NCBI RefSeq assembly: GCF_021556485.1
Contig: NZ_JAKGBW010000009.1
Coordinates: 1-64,000, forward strand
Direction of reading: 5' to 3'
Origin: Oceanobacillus alkalisoli
GTDB lineage: Bacteria > Bacillota > Bacilli > Bacillales > Amphibacillaceae
Length of the DNA: 64,000 bases
Made by a program: the position numbers and the translations under genes. The notes beneath the pieces were generated by a model that saw only the letters and a list, made by a program, of their open reading frames with translations, was not told the DNA's origin and made no database searches. How positions within the stretch are numbered: the first letter of the stretch is position 1; the number at the start of each line of letters is the position of its first letter. Of this stretch, positions 1 to 8,135 are shown one piece after another.

Positions 1-67
1 AGACTCTCTTGCTTTTGTAACATGTAATCACCCGCTACTTTCATCGTTATTACTTTGATTATAAAAT

Positions 68-102
68 AGAACAGCTAACAAATCATTTTTGTTAGCTGTT
101 CT
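68..102 (-). terminator. Hairpin terminator downstream of the aminopeptidase
   Basis: Two perfect 15-nt arms (68-82 and 88-102) enclose a 5-nt loop. Read on the minus strand the hairpin lies about 50 nt beyond the aminopeptidase stop and is followed by ATTTTATAAT, a short U-rich tract. It fits an intrinsic terminator for that gene. On the plus strand no U-run follows. Confidence 0.6.
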
Positions 103-150
103 AAGGAGACTTTTTCAGTGGCCTCGGGCTACCCTCTTGTCCCACTTTTA

Positions 151-1395
151 TTATTCACCTTTTACATTTAATGCCCATGTACCACTCCGGAAAACGGCTT
201 CGGTTGTGCCATCTTGTTTGACGCCATCGATATCGAGCTTATCGGAACCGATCATGAAGTCTACGTGAATAAGGCTGTCGTTCACCCCATGTTGATCAAG
301 TTCTTCATCGCTCATTGCCGAACCGCCTTTTACGTTGGTCGGATACGCTTTACCTAATGCAATGTGGCAGGATGCGTTTTCATCAAATAGCGTGTTATAG
401 AAAATGAGTCCCGATTGAGATACTGGGGATTCATCCGGAACGAGTGCGATTTCACCGAGACGACGGGCTCCTTCATCGGAATCGAGTAAGTGCTTGAGCA
501 CCTCTTCTCCCTCTTCGGCTCTGAAATCGACTACTTTTCCGTCTTTGAATGTAAGCTGGAAGTTGTCGATCAAGCTGCCGCCATAGTTTAATGGTTTCGT
601 ACTGGAGACCGTGCCGTTTACCCCATATTTATGCGGCAAGGAAAATACTTCTTCAGTAGGAATGTTCGGGTTGAACGTAACACCAGTTTCCGCAACTGCT
701 GAGCCGCCTTTCCAAATATGCCCTTCTGGTAATTCCAGATCTAATTCTGTACCTGGAGCTTTTAAGATTAACTTTTTATAATTCTTGTTATTTAAAACTT
801 CACGGGCTTTCTGCAATGTTGCGTTATGCTCATCCCACGCTGCTAGCGGGTCGGCTTGGTCAACACGGACGATTTTCAAGATAGCTTTCCATAAGCTTTC
901 TACCGCATCTTCCGGGGATTTATCAGGGAAAATTTTTTGCGCCCAGTCTTTGGATGGAATGGAAATGATCGACCAAGGAATCTTGTCATTCATCGTATAT
1001 TTTCGGAAATTCACCATTGCTTCAGCCGCTGCTTTATTTGCTGCTGCAACTCGAGATGGGTCAATGTCTTTTAATAAATCCGGGTTTGTCGAACGGATAT
1101 GAAGTACGGCCGCCCCGTCTTCAGCAAATTCATCATGCAATTTAACACGCCATTCCGGGAATGAAGCAATGACCTCATCCGGTGCATGCTGGTACTTCAA
1201 GAGGGTTAACTCATCATCCACCCAATTGATATGAACATCTTTTGCTCCGATTTCGTAAGCTTTTCTTGCTACAATTTTTGTAAAATCAGCGCCTTCAAGC
1301 GGTGCATTGATCATGAGTGCCTGACCTTTTTGTAAATTGACGCCGGTTTTTAAAGCGAGTTCTGCATATTTTTCTTGCGATTCAATACTTGCCAT
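151..1395 (-). CDS. ampS: Aminopeptidase, M29 family (AmpS/PepS type)
   Basis: This is a 414-residue cytosolic metallo-aminopeptidase of peptidase family M29, which removes N-terminal residues from peptides using a two-metal centre. Family features visible include the N-terminal YAELALKTGVNLQKGQ, the central WKGGSAVAETG and NYGGSLIDNF, and the C-terminal HIALGKAYP and HVDFMIGSD stretches that carry metal-binding His, Glu and Asp residues. Length matches the family (about 410). The open frame extends 22 codons further upstream, but the ATG at 1395 has a GGGAGG Shine-Dalgarno seven bases away, so I place the start there. It stands alone, divergent from the HxlR regulator, and ends at a hairpin. 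Family assignment is strong; the natural peptide substrate is unknown. Confidence 0.9.
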   Translation of the reverse strand: MASIESQEKYAELALKTGVNLQKGQALMINAPLEGADFTKIVARKAYEIGAKDVHINWVDDELTLLKYQHAPDEVIASFPEWRVKLHDEFAEDGAAVLHIRSTNPDLLKDIDPSRVAAANKAAAEAMVNFRKYTMNDKIPWSIISIPSKDWAQKIFPDKSPEDAVESLWKAILKIVRVDQADPLAAWDEHNATLQKAREVLNNKNYKKLILKAPGTELDLELPEGHIWKGGSAVAETGVTFNPNIPTEEVFSLPHKYGVNGTVSSTKPLNYGGSLIDNFQLTFKDGKVVDFRAEEGEEVLKHLLDSDEGARRLGEIALVPDESPVSQSGLIFYNTLFDENASCHIALGKAYPTNVKGGSAMSDEELDQHGVNDSLIHVDFMIGSDKLDIDGVKQDGTTEAVFRSGTWALNVKGE

Positions 1396-1501
1396 GTTAT
1401 AGCCTCCCATTAGTTCAAATGATATAACTCCTATTATTTCATATATTATGGAATTGACCAACTTTTTTGTGTGCGAACCCTTTGTCTTACCCTATCTCTT
1501 A

Positions 1502-1563
1502 TTGCGAATAGAGCTATTTTATGGTAAACTAATATTAAGTTACTTTTTGTAATTACTGTAACT
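1502..1563 (+). promoter_or_regulatory. Promoter and possible operator of the HxlR regulator
   Basis: TTGCGA (1502-1507) and TAAACT (1525-1530) are 17 bases apart and make a plausible sigma-A promoter. Just downstream, 1538-1563 is an imperfect palindrome with AGTTAC and GTAACT arms around TTTTTGTAATTACT. Its position between -10 and the ribosome binding site, and its general likeness to operators of YodB-type regulators, suggest autorepression. That regulatory role is inferred. Confidence 0.45.
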
Positions 1564-1605
1564 CCTTTTCTTAAGGCTTGACATTGGATTAGTGAGGTGA
1601 TCAAC

Positions 1606-1950
1606 ATGGAGGAAATCTTATGTCCACGTTTTGAAAAGGCGATGGGGTTATTAAGTACCCGCTGGGTAGGCTTAATCTTATTTGACTTGCTGAAAGGGAC
1701 AAAACGATTTTCAGAGATGGAAGCTGATTTACCTATTAGTGGCAGATTGCTCTCCGATCGCTTGAAGATGCTCGAAAAAGAAGGTATTGTTGAGCGTAAA
1801 ATATATTCTGAGTTCCCTGTCCGGATTGAATATTCGCTTTCTGACAAGGGCTGGGCTTTAGAGCCAGTCATCCGCGAAATTCAAAATTGGGCTGAAGGGC
1901 ATATTACGAAAGAAGAAGTTGAAGCGGAAAAATCAGATAAGGTGAAGTAA
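1606..1950 (+). CDS. HxlR/YodB-type winged-helix regulator
   Basis: A 114-residue DNA-binding protein of the HxlR (DUF24) family. It shows the family signature near the N-terminus, LCPRFEKAMGLLSTRW, then the recognition-helix region (LPISGRLLSDRLKMLEKEGIVERK) and the wing (PVRIEYSLSDKG). The cysteine at position 6 corresponds to the redox-sensing cysteine of B. subtilis YodB and CatR, which react with quinones and diamide, so a thiol-stress role is possible but inferred. A GTG lies three codons upstream, but the ATG at 1606 has the ideal GAGGTGATCAAC spacing. It is divergent from ampS and followed by a strong terminator. No obvious target such as a quinone reductase is adjacent, so its regulon is unknown. 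Confidence 0.85.
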   Translation: MEEILCPRFEKAMGLLSTRWVGLILFDLLKGTKRFSEMEADLPISGRLLSDRLKMLEKEGIVERKIYSEFPVRIEYSLSDKGWALEPVIREIQNWAEGHITKEEVEAEKSDKVK

Positions 1951-1992
1951 ATAACCAGATGTGCACTTGGCTTTTCAGTCCCGGGCACATTC

Positions 1993-2036
1993 ATAGGGCT
2001 TGGAGAATGCAGTAGTTCTCCAAGCCCTATATTTAT
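1993..2036 (+). terminator. Intrinsic terminator of the HxlR gene
   Basis: Perfect 15-nt arms (1993-2007 and 2016-2030) with an 8-nt loop are followed by ATTTATTGTT. It lies about 40 nt after the HxlR stop codon and before the MITE copy. Confidence 0.8.
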
Positions 2037-2058
2037 TGTTTATGCTTCATATAACTTG

Positions 2059-2174
2059 AATGAATTTCATCATTACCAAAGTCGGCTTTTCCATCACCAT
2101 ATGTAGTTGGGAACGAACTAACTCAACTACATATGATGATGGTGAAGCATTAAATACGTACTATGAAATTCATT
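2059..2174 (-). mobile_element. MITE-like hairpin element, copy 1
   Basis: A 116-bp element bounded by 12-bp terminal inverted repeats (AATGAATTTCAT at 2059-2070 and its complement at 2163-2174). The inside is a long imperfect hairpin. It is the reverse complement, with only a few differences, of the copy at 33210-33325, which has exactly the same length. The flanking AACTT at 2053-2057 and 2176-2180 may be a target duplication. It has no coding capacity, so movement would need a transposase elsewhere. It has landed in the 3' end of the hut relic and provides that frame's last seven codons and stop. Confidence 0.85.
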
Positions 2175-3025
2175 AAACTTAACAAGAGATAAGCAGCTGT
2201 TTTACTCGTCATATCGCGGATATCCTGGGTAGGCTCAATTTCCACGACGTCCATCACTTTTACAAATGGATGTTTTGCAGCGATTTCAATTGCTTCAATA
2301 AGCGTATCGGTATGCATTCCTCCTGGTCCATTTGCCGGGAAACCTGGGGTGATCTCAGGGATAATTTCCCGTGCCTTTTCATAGAAAGCTAGTGTCGTTT
2401 CAGCTAATTTCTCTGGACCGCGGTACGTACATGCTTCAAGGGCACAGATGAGTTCAATAGTAATGACTTGGCGTGTGTTCTGAAGCATTTGATGTGCATG
2501 CCTGGCAGCGATTGTTCCCATGCTGACATGATCTTCCTGATTGGCGGATGAAGGTATGGAATCGACGCTTGCCGGATGTGCTAATGTTTTATTTTCCGAG
2601 ACGAGGGGTGCTGCTGTATACTGTAAAATCATTGCTCCGGATTCCAGGCCAGGATTCGGGCTTAAAAATGCTGGCAAATCATTTAGCTGCGGGTTAACAA
2701 GGCGCTCATTCCGGCGTTCGGAAATGCTAGCAAGTTCGGCAATCCCGAGCTTTAAAAAATCCATTGCAAAAGCGATCGGCTCCCCGTGGAAATTGCCCCT
2801 TGAAATTATTTCGTTCGTATCAGAAAAAATGAGCGGATTGTCTGTTACGGCGTTCATTTCGATTTCAAGCTTTTCTGTTGCATAGTGTAACGCCTGCGAG
2901 CATGCCCCGAGCACTTGCGGGATGCAACGTAAAGAATAAGCATTCTGCACCCGTCGTTCCCCTTGTCTTGTAACAAGCTTGCTTCCGGTAAGAATGTGAC
3001 GCATCCTTTCACACCTCCACGGCAT
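2150..3025 (-). pseudogene. Relic of the hut operon: hutH fused in frame to hutG
   Basis: The frame is a chimera left by deletion. Residues from about 5 to 225 match the C-terminal half of histidine ammonia-lyase HutH: DAYSLRC-like [64 protein letters not shown]. The N-terminal half with the Ala-Ser-Gly that forms the MIO cofactor is missing. Residues from about 227 onward match the C-terminus of the arginase-fold formimidoylglutamase Hut[30 protein letters not shown]. In B. subtilis the order is hutH-hutU-hutI-hutG, so one deletion removing hutU and hutI explains the join. The last seven residues and the stop come from the MITE at 2059-2174. Neither activity can survive. An ATG at 3004 follows a GGAGG-like stretch, but that stretch also encodes HutH-like residues. 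Confidence 0.85.
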
Positions 3026-3029
3026 TACT

Positions 3030-3116
3030 TTAGTAAAGAAGCATGAGAAAAGGAGGCAATGGTTGAAAACCGATGCCTCCTGGAATTATTGCGTATGAAA
3101 TTTGTTTTTTAAACAT
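3030..3116 (-). CDS. Small leader-peptide-like ORF (28 residues)
   Basis: ATG at 3116 follows a good Shine-Dalgarno (CGAGGTGTTCTT) and opens a 28-codon frame, [10 protein letters not shown]...PPFLMLLY, ending in TAA at 3030. Its second half overlaps the GC-rich hairpin at 3051-3081 followed by TTTT. Upstream, GCACCTC (near 3193) can pair either with a neighbouring AAGAGTGTGC or with the GAGGTG ribosome site. A short ORF overlapping a terminator, with alternative upstream pairings, resembles translation-coupled attenuators ahead of antibiotic-response genes. What now follows is only the hut relic, so the original target may be lost. I do not recognise the peptide, and it might be a chance ORF in the ykhA 3' region. 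Confidence 0.45.
   Translation of the reverse strand: MFKKQISYAIIPGGIGFQPLPPFLMLLY
3051..3081 (-). terminator. Terminator or attenuator hairpin inside the leader ORF
   Basis: Arms AGGAGGCA (3051-3058) and TGCCTCCT (3074-3081), with an inner GGTT/AACC pairing, are followed on the minus strand by TTTTCTC. It could end ykhA transcription or act as the attenuator of the leader ORF that it overlaps. Confidence 0.65.
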
Positions 3117-3212
3117 AAGAACACCTCGTTTTTTGGCTATGAAGTCGTTGTTACACTTAACCGTAATCGCTTTCAGGCAGAAATGCAAGAGGTGCTTAGG
3201 CACACTCTTTTT

Positions 3213-3731
3213 TCAGTTTCTGTCCCAAATATATTCGGAACCGATTTTTTGAGCGAAGGTTTTCGATTTACTTCGGCGTTCCCCGCGTTGTTCAGCACGT
3301 TCTGGTGCGGACTCGTGCAGCGTCTTTTCATAATCGGTTTCCGGGTAAACGGGCGGAACAGGGGTCGGTCTGCCGTATTCGTCGATCGCTACAAAGGTGA
3401 GAAATGCAGTGTTACATACTTCCTTCTCTTCTGTAACAAGGTTTTCCGTAATGACCCGGACAAAGACTTCCATCGATGTATTCCGTGTCCACGTCACAAA
3501 TGATTCGATTAAGATCGCATCTCCTGCACGAACCGGAGTTAAGAAGTCAACCGAGTCAATTGAAGCTGTCACAACAGGATTTCGGCAATGTTTTACAGCT
3601 GAAATTGCTGCAAGGTCATCAATATGTGCTAAAAGCTTTCCACCGAATAATGTGTTATGGACGTTCGTATCCGGTGGGTGAACATGGGTCGTTTTAATCG
3701 CCAATGAATTGGCACATGGTTTTGCTTTCAT
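3213..3731 (-). CDS. ykhA: Acyl-CoA thioesterase, hotdog fold (YkhA-like)
   Basis: A 172-residue cytosolic hotdog-fold thioesterase of the YkhA/YciA acyl-CoA hydrolase family, which releases fatty acids from CoA. The signature NTLFGGKLLAHIDDLAAISA at about residues 26-45 contains the catalytic Asp of the family. VTASIDSVDFLTPVRAGD and the F-V-T-W-T-R-N-TSMEV strand follow as expected. The C-terminal 40 residues are charged (KSKTFAQKIGSEY), as in Bacillus YkhA. A strong AAGGAGGACACC precedes the ATG. It lies 18 nt downstream of the cls stop on the same strand, so the two may share a transcript and a link to membrane lipid turnover is plausible. Substrate chain length cannot be told from sequence. 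Confidence 0.88.
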   Translation of the reverse strand: MKAKPCANSLAIKTTHVHPPDTNVHNTLFGGKLLAHIDDLAAISAVKHCRNPVVTASIDSVDFLTPVRAGDAILIESFVTWTRNTSMEVFVRVITENLVTEEKEVCNTAFLTFVAIDEYGRPTPVPPVYPETDYEKTLHESAPERAEQRGERRSKSKTFAQKIGSEYIWDRN

Positions 3732-3749
3732 GGTGTCCTCCTTAAGCTT

Positions 3750-5186
3750 TTACAGAACTGGTGATAAAAGCCGCGAAATTGATTCTTTCAATTTAATTCC
3801 GATGGAACGTTTTTCGTACAATTTCTTCGTCATTTGCGTGGAGCGGCGAATATCGTCATGGAATGCTTCAACAAGCCCCTCAGTAATTTCTTTATCATAA
3901 ATTAAGGCATTCACTTCAAAATTCAGGCGAAAACTGCGTACATCAATATTCGCTGTTCCGACCGTGGATATTTTTCCGTCGACAATTAATGTCTTCGCGT
4001 GCATGAAACCGTTCTGGTAAATGTAAATTTCTCCGCCTGCTTCGAGCAAATCTCCGCTGTAGGATAATGTTGCCCAGTAAACAAATGGATGATCCGGTTT
4101 ATTCGGAATCATGACCTTTACATCCACGCCCGATAAGGCGGCGATTCTTAACGCATCCCGCAAGCTTTCATCTGGAATGAAATAAGGTGTTTGAATATAG
4201 ATATACTCCTTCGCCTCGAGGATCATCTTTATATATGCATTCTTAATCTGTTCTAGATTCTGGTCGGGTCCGCTAGAGACGATTTGCATACCGGCATCTC
4301 CTGCTTTTTCCGATTGATAATAATGGTCTTCGTAATGAATATTATCTTTCGCTGCTTGGTTCCAGTCAAGGATAAACCGTGTCTGCATCCCTTCTACAGC
4401 AGAACCTTTCACACGGAGATGGGTATCACGCCAATAACCGAATTTTTTATCTTTACCAAGGTACTCATCACCTATATTGAAACCGCCGATGTAGCCGATT
4501 TTCCCGTCAATGATTGCGAGTTTCCGGTGATTCCGGTAATTGATTTTAAAGTTGATGACCTTCGCCGGGAAAAACGCTTCGACATGGACGCCAGCTTCAC
4601 GGAGCCGTTTAATATAGCTTTTACTTAACCGACGTGCACCCATCGCATCATAAAGGAAACGGACGGTGACCCCTTCATTTGCCTTCTTGATCATAACATC
4701 GGCTAGTTGCGTGCCGAGCTCATCGTTCCGGACAATATAATAAATCAAGTGGATATGCTCTTTCGCCCGCCGCATGTCCTGCATCAAACGGTCAAACTTC
4801 TCCTTTCCGTCAAGGAGGATATCAACTGCATTATTCTGGGAGAAGAGGGATGAGTCTGTTCGTAAATTTAAATAAGTCAAGCTTGCATATTTCTTCATGT
4901 CCTGGTCACTATACTCAAGCTCATCATTCTCAATGTCACGAAGCTGAGACTGGACGGCAGCCTTTAGACCGAGCTTGCTTTTCGTATCCCAGACGAAAAT
5001 CCGCCCATTACTGATTGGTTTTCCAAATATTAAATAGAGAATAAATCCTGCAACAGGGATAAATAAAAGAACCATGAGCCAAGCCCAGGTGGATGAAGCG
5101 TTCTTCCGCTCCAGAAAGATAATCGACAACCCGAGAATGATATTAATTAATATCGTAATATTTAACAAAATTGCAACTAAGCTCAT
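3750..5186 (-). CDS. cls: Cardiolipin synthase (phospholipase D family)
   Basis: A 478-residue membrane enzyme that condenses two phosphatidylglycerol molecules into cardiolipin and glycerol. Two N-terminal transmembrane helices (residues about 3-25 and 33-54) are followed by two phospholipase D HKD motifs: NHRKLAIIDGKIGYIGG near residue 220 and HAKTLIVDGKISTVGTAN near residue 395. Each has the catalytic H-x-K-x4-D. Length matches bacterial Cls (about 480). The ATG follows GAGGGCTGGTTAG, a modest ribosome site. ykhA follows on the same strand. Nothing is truncated. Bacilli usually carry several cls paralogues and I cannot say which this corresponds to. Confidence 0.93.
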   Translation of the reverse strand: MSLVAILLNITILINIILGLSIIFLERKNASSTWAWLMVLLFIPVAGFILYLIFGKPISNGRIFVWDTKSKLGLKAAVQSQLRDIENDELEYSDQDMKKYASLTYLNLRTDSSLFSQNNAVDILLDGKEKFDRLMQDMRRAKEHIHLIYYIVRNDELGTQLADVMIKKANEGVTVRFLYDAMGARRLSKSYIKRLREAGVHVEAFFPAKVINFKINYRNHRKLAIIDGKIGYIGGFNIGDEYLGKDKKFGYWRDTHLRVKGSAVEGMQTRFILDWNQAAKDNIHYEDHYYQSEKAGDAGMQIVSSGPDQNLEQIKNAYIKMILEAKEYIYIQTPYFIPDESLRDALRIAALSGVDVKVMIPNKPDHPFVYWATLSYSGDLLEAGGEIYIYQNGFMHAKTLIVDGKISTVGTANIDVRSFRLNFEVNALIYDKEITEGLVEAFHDDIRRSTQMTKKLYEKRSIGIKLKESISRLLSPVL

Positions 5187-5265
5187 CTAACCAGCCCTCT
5201 TCATCAATCAAATCAAACCAACATAACTACCTCTAATATAGCACAACTCCCCCACCACTTCGAGC

Positions 5266-5370
5266 GGGACACGGGGTCAGAGTGTTTGTCCCGGTCTGTG
5301 CTGGTGGGACAGGGGGTCAGTGCATTTGTCCCGGTTTTAGTTGGGACAAGAGGGGCAGAGTATTTGTCCC
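5266..5370. repeat. REP-like GGGACA/TGTCCC repeats, cluster 1 (three units)
   Basis: Three units of 27-28 bp, all in the same orientation, lie at 5266-5292, 5306-5332 and 5343-5370. Each begins GGGACA, contains GGGGTCAG(A/T)G or a near variant, and ends TTTGTCCC, so the ends are complementary. They occupy the gap between cls and megL upstream of cls. The third unit is the most diverged. Confidence 0.85.
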
Positions 5371-5403
5371 AATTACTATACCCCTAGAAGACAATATGAA
5401 CAC

Positions 5404-5443
5404 AAAAAAACATCTTAATCCAGGTTGGAATATGATGTTTTTT
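5404..5443 (-). terminator. A/T-flanked terminator downstream of megL
   Basis: AAAAAACATC and GATGTTTTTTT arms flank a short loop, so U-runs follow the stem in both directions. It lies about 40 nt beyond the megL stop. Confidence 0.6.
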
Positions 5444-5480
5444 TATTGCATAGCGTACTATAATAAATGCTGCGGATAAC

Positions 5481-6668
5481 TTAAGTGCTCGCAGCTAACG
5501 CTTGTTCCAAGTCATCCCAAATGTCTTCCCATGCTTCCAGACCAACTGAAAGCCGGATCAACTGATCGGTAATCCCCATTTCCAAGCGCGATTCTTCCGG
5601 CACAACCGCATGTGTCATCGTTGCCGGATGCTCAATCAAAGTTTCCGCATCGCCAAGGCTCACTGCGATTTTAATAAATTTGAGCCGATTCATAAAGCGC
5701 TGGGCATCTCGTTTACTTCCCTTTATTTCAAAAGAAATCACCCCGCCACCTTTATGCATTTGCTTTGCTGCAATTTTTCCGTCTTCAGCATCGGTATTCC
5801 CTGGGAAGTAAATCGAACCAATCTTTGGATGTCCGTTTAACTTTTTAAAAATATGGGTTGCATTCTTACAGTGACGGTCCATGCGGATTGGCAATGTTTT
5901 GAGACCTCGGAGCAGCAACCATGCATCAAATGGAGACATAATCCCGCCTATATCCTTGCGTGCAGACATAGCAAGTTCATCAATAAAATCGGCCTTCCCT
6001 GCGACAAGACCGGCAATCACGTCTCCGTGACCCCCGATATATTTCGTAGCACTATGGAGCACGATATCGCATCCTAAATCTATCGGCCGCTGTAAATAGG
6101 GGGTAGAGAATGTATTATCAACGACGACTGGTATACCATATTGTTTCGCAACCTTGCTAACAAGTTCTAAATCAATGAGCTTCATTGTCGGGTTAATCGG
6201 GGTTTCAACATAAATCAATGTCGTTTCCGGTTTTATTTTAGCGTGGATTTCGTCTTCTGAATCGAGCAAGGAGAAATCTGAAGTAATATTGTATTTTTCT
6301 TTCAGCATCATCAACAAGCCATACGTACAACCATAGAGACCTGCAGAGCACAGAACATGATCATTCGCTTTCGTCAAAGACAATAAAACAGCTGAAACAG
6401 CCGCCATACCCGAAGCAAACGCAAGACCTTTCTCCCCATTTTCAAGCCGGGCAATCCGCTCCTCGAGAACACGAACAGTCGGATTTCCTAAACGAGAATA
6501 AACGAATCCTTCCTCTTCCCCGCTAAAGCGTCTTTCGCCTTGTTCCGCCGAATTAAAGACATAGGTGGATGTTTGAAAGAGTGGAACGGAAAGACTTCCG
6601 AGCATTTCCAACTCATCATATCCCTCGTGAATCACTGCCGTTTCAAATCTCTGATATTTGTTTGCCAT
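5481..6668 (-). CDS. megL: Methionine gamma-lyase (Cys/Met metabolism PLP enzyme)
   Basis: A 395-residue PLP enzyme of the Cys/Met metabolism family. HSATKYIGGHGD near residue 208 carries the PLP-binding lysine, and YSRLGNPT and ASGMAAVSA bind the cofactor phosphate. The motif GLYGCTYGLL places a cysteine where methionine gamma-lyases have their characteristic active-site Cys, whereas cystathionine beta/gamma-lyases and gamma-synthases usually have Gly there. Together with the length (about 398 in MGL) this favours conversion of methionine to methanethiol, 2-oxobutyrate and ammonia. Cystathionine gamma-lyase remains the alternative. GGGGAGGAAGCAC precedes the ATG. It is a single gene between repeat clusters, with no S-box of its own. 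Confidence 0.8.
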   Translation of the reverse strand: MANKYQRFETAVIHEGYDELEMLGSLSVPLFQTSTYVFNSAEQGERRFSGEEEGFVYSRLGNPTVRVLEERIARLENGEKGLAFASGMAAVSAVLLSLTKANDHVLCSAGLYGCTYGLLMMLKEKYNITSDFSLLDSEDEIHAKIKPETTLIYVETPINPTMKLIDLELVSKVAKQYGIPVVVDNTFSTPYLQRPIDLGCDIVLHSATKYIGGHGDVIAGLVAGKADFIDELAMSARKDIGGIMSPFDAWLLLRGLKTLPIRMDRHCKNATHIFKKLNGHPKIGSIYFPGNTDAEDGKIAAKQMHKGGGVISFEIKGSKRDAQRFMNRLKFIKIAVSLGDAETLIEHPATMTHAVVPEESRLEMGITDQLIRLSVGLEAWEDIWDDLEQALAAST

Positions 6669-6784
6669 GTGCTTCCTCCCCTTTATTCTCCTACTCGAAA
6701 ATATGACAATTCATGAAGCATTACTTCTATTACTAGCATACAAGAAAAACGCCTTTAATGAAATCGGTTTCTATAGTTGGAAGT

Positions 6785-6881
6785 GGGACTTGGGGTCAGA
6801 GCATTTGTCCCAGTGGGACGGCTACACTGACCCCAATGTCCCGCCACGATAGCCGGGACAAAACCTCTGACCCCGTGTCCC
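6785..6881. repeat. REP-like repeats, cluster 2 (three units)
   Basis: Units at 6785-6811 (forward), 6815-6842 and 6855-6881 (both inverted) lie in the divergent gap between megL and rarD. The first two are head to head three bases apart and can fold into one long hairpin. Confidence 0.85.
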
Positions 6882-6957
6882 GATTCTTGAGTTTTTGCGT
6901 AATTAGTCTTAATATTGTTTTTATACTTAACAGAGGAATCGGAAGGAGGTTGTGGCG

Positions 6958-7863
6958 ATGGAGTCAAAGGAGATGAAGTTAGGTACGCTATATACGCTTA
7001 GCGCGTATTTGCTCTGGGGTTTCTTGACCATGTACTGGAAACTTCTTGACCATGTGAATCCGATGGAAACGCTCGCCCATCGGATTGTCTGGTCGTTCAT
7101 TTTCATGATCGCTTTACTGCTCACACTCAAGCAATTTTGGTCATTCCTCGCTACGTGCCAGAGTTTATTACGAAATCCCAAGAACTTATTAGCTATTGCA
7201 GCTGCTTCCGTCCTCATCTCGACCAATTGGTTTTTATTTATTTGGGCAGTCGCGAATGGATACGTCCTCCAAGCAAGTCTCGGCTATTATATTAATCCAT
7301 TAATGAGCATTTTCTTAGGTATTGTCGTCTTAAGGGAACAAGTTACGATGCGGCAAGGGTTCGCTTTTTTGCTCTGTATCGTAAGTGTTCTCTATCTGAC
7401 AATTTCTAGCGGCGTATTCCCTTGGGTCTCTCTTGCCCTTGCTACAAGCTTTGCAATTTACGGTCTGTTAAAAAAGAAAATCAACATTAGTGCAACTCAC
7501 GGGCTTACGGTTGAAACAATGCTTGTCACCCCGATTGCAGCAGGCTATCTTTTCCTGCTTCCGGCTCAAGCTTTCACACTCTCACCAGCTATTTCAGGGA
7601 CAAATCTGTTACTTGTCGGAGCAGGAATTGCCACTGCGATTCCTCTTTTATTATTTGCAAGTGGTGCCAGGGCAATTCCATTATCCATGGTAGGGATCTT
7701 ACAATTTATCACACCGACAATGATGCTTTTCCTCGGTGTGTTCGTCTATCATGAACCTTTTTCAATGGAAAATTTTATCGCCTTCTTATTTATCTGGTTT
7801 GCACTCATTCTTTATTTAAGTTCGGTTTATCATCACCCAGCAAAAAAACGTGCAAAAACATAA
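6958..7863 (+). CDS. rarD: RarD-family transporter (EamA/DMT superfamily)
   Basis: A 301-residue integral membrane protein with about ten hydrophobic helices. RarD features are the N-terminal GTLYTLSAYLLWGFLTMYWK, LAHRIVWS, and the ISTNWFLFIWAVANGYVLQASLGYYINPL region. Family members are predicted drug or metabolite exporters; the name comes from chloramphenicol sensitivity phenotypes and no substrate is established. A GTG lies two codons upstream, but AAGGAGGT is seven bases from the ATG at 6958. The gene is monocistronic between repeat clusters 2 and 3 and divergent from megL. Confidence 0.88.
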   Translation: MESKEMKLGTLYTLSAYLLWGFLTMYWKLLDHVNPMETLAHRIVWSFIFMIALLLTLKQFWSFLATCQSLLRNPKNLLAIAAASVLISTNWFLFIWAVANGYVLQASLGYYINPLMSIFLGIVVLREQVTMRQGFAFLLCIVSVLYLTISSGVFPWVSLALATSFAIYGLLKKKINISATHGLTVETMLVTPIAAGYLFLLPAQAFTLSPAISGTNLLLVGAGIATAIPLLLFASGARAIPLSMVGILQFITPTMMLFLGVFVYHEPFSMENFIAFLFIWFALILYLSSVYHHPAKKRAKT

Positions 7864-7885
7864 AACTGAGGAAAAACTTTGCTTA

Positions 7886-7988
7886 GGGTCTTGGGGTCAG
7901 AGCATTTGTCCCAGTCACCAGCGGGACAGTTTCTCTGACCCCAATGTCCCGCGACGCCTGGGACAAGATCTCTGACCCCCTTGTCTCC
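7886..7988. repeat. REP-like repeats, cluster 3 (three units)
   Basis: Units at 7886-7912 (forward), 7923-7950 (inverted) and 7960-7988 (inverted, degenerate) follow rarD directly. The first unit begins GGGTC rather than GGGAC. The forward/inverted pair can fold into a long hairpin, which may end rarD transcription, since no separate terminator is seen before the metY promoter. Confidence 0.8.
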
Positions 7989-8035
7989 ATCTGTCCCCAC
8001 GCTAAAATCTTTTTTAAGAAAACCAACTAAAGGGG

Positions 8036-8065
8036 TTGACATTCGGTTGAGGAAGGCGTTATAAT
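8036..8065 (+). promoter_or_regulatory. Sigma-A promoter of the S-box metY transcript
   Basis: TTGACA (8036-8041) and TATAAT (8060-8065), both perfect, are 18 bases apart. They lie about 70 bases before the SAM riboswitch. Confidence 0.85.
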
Positions 8066-8135
8066 CATCAGTAAATTTATAAAAGATTTTCAAGTAGCGC
8101 AGTTAGCGCTTTTCCTGAAAATTTTAAGTTAGAAA

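Noticed and set aside
131-147. TCTTGTCCCAC near the left edge as a REP-like unit
   Set aside because: Only one half of the motif is recognisable and the GGGGTCAGAG core is missing, so it is at best a remnant.
1446-1871. A 141-codon minus-strand frame opposite the HxlR gene
   Set aside because: It is the antisense of a well-supported gene with its own promoter and ribosome site, and it resembles no family.
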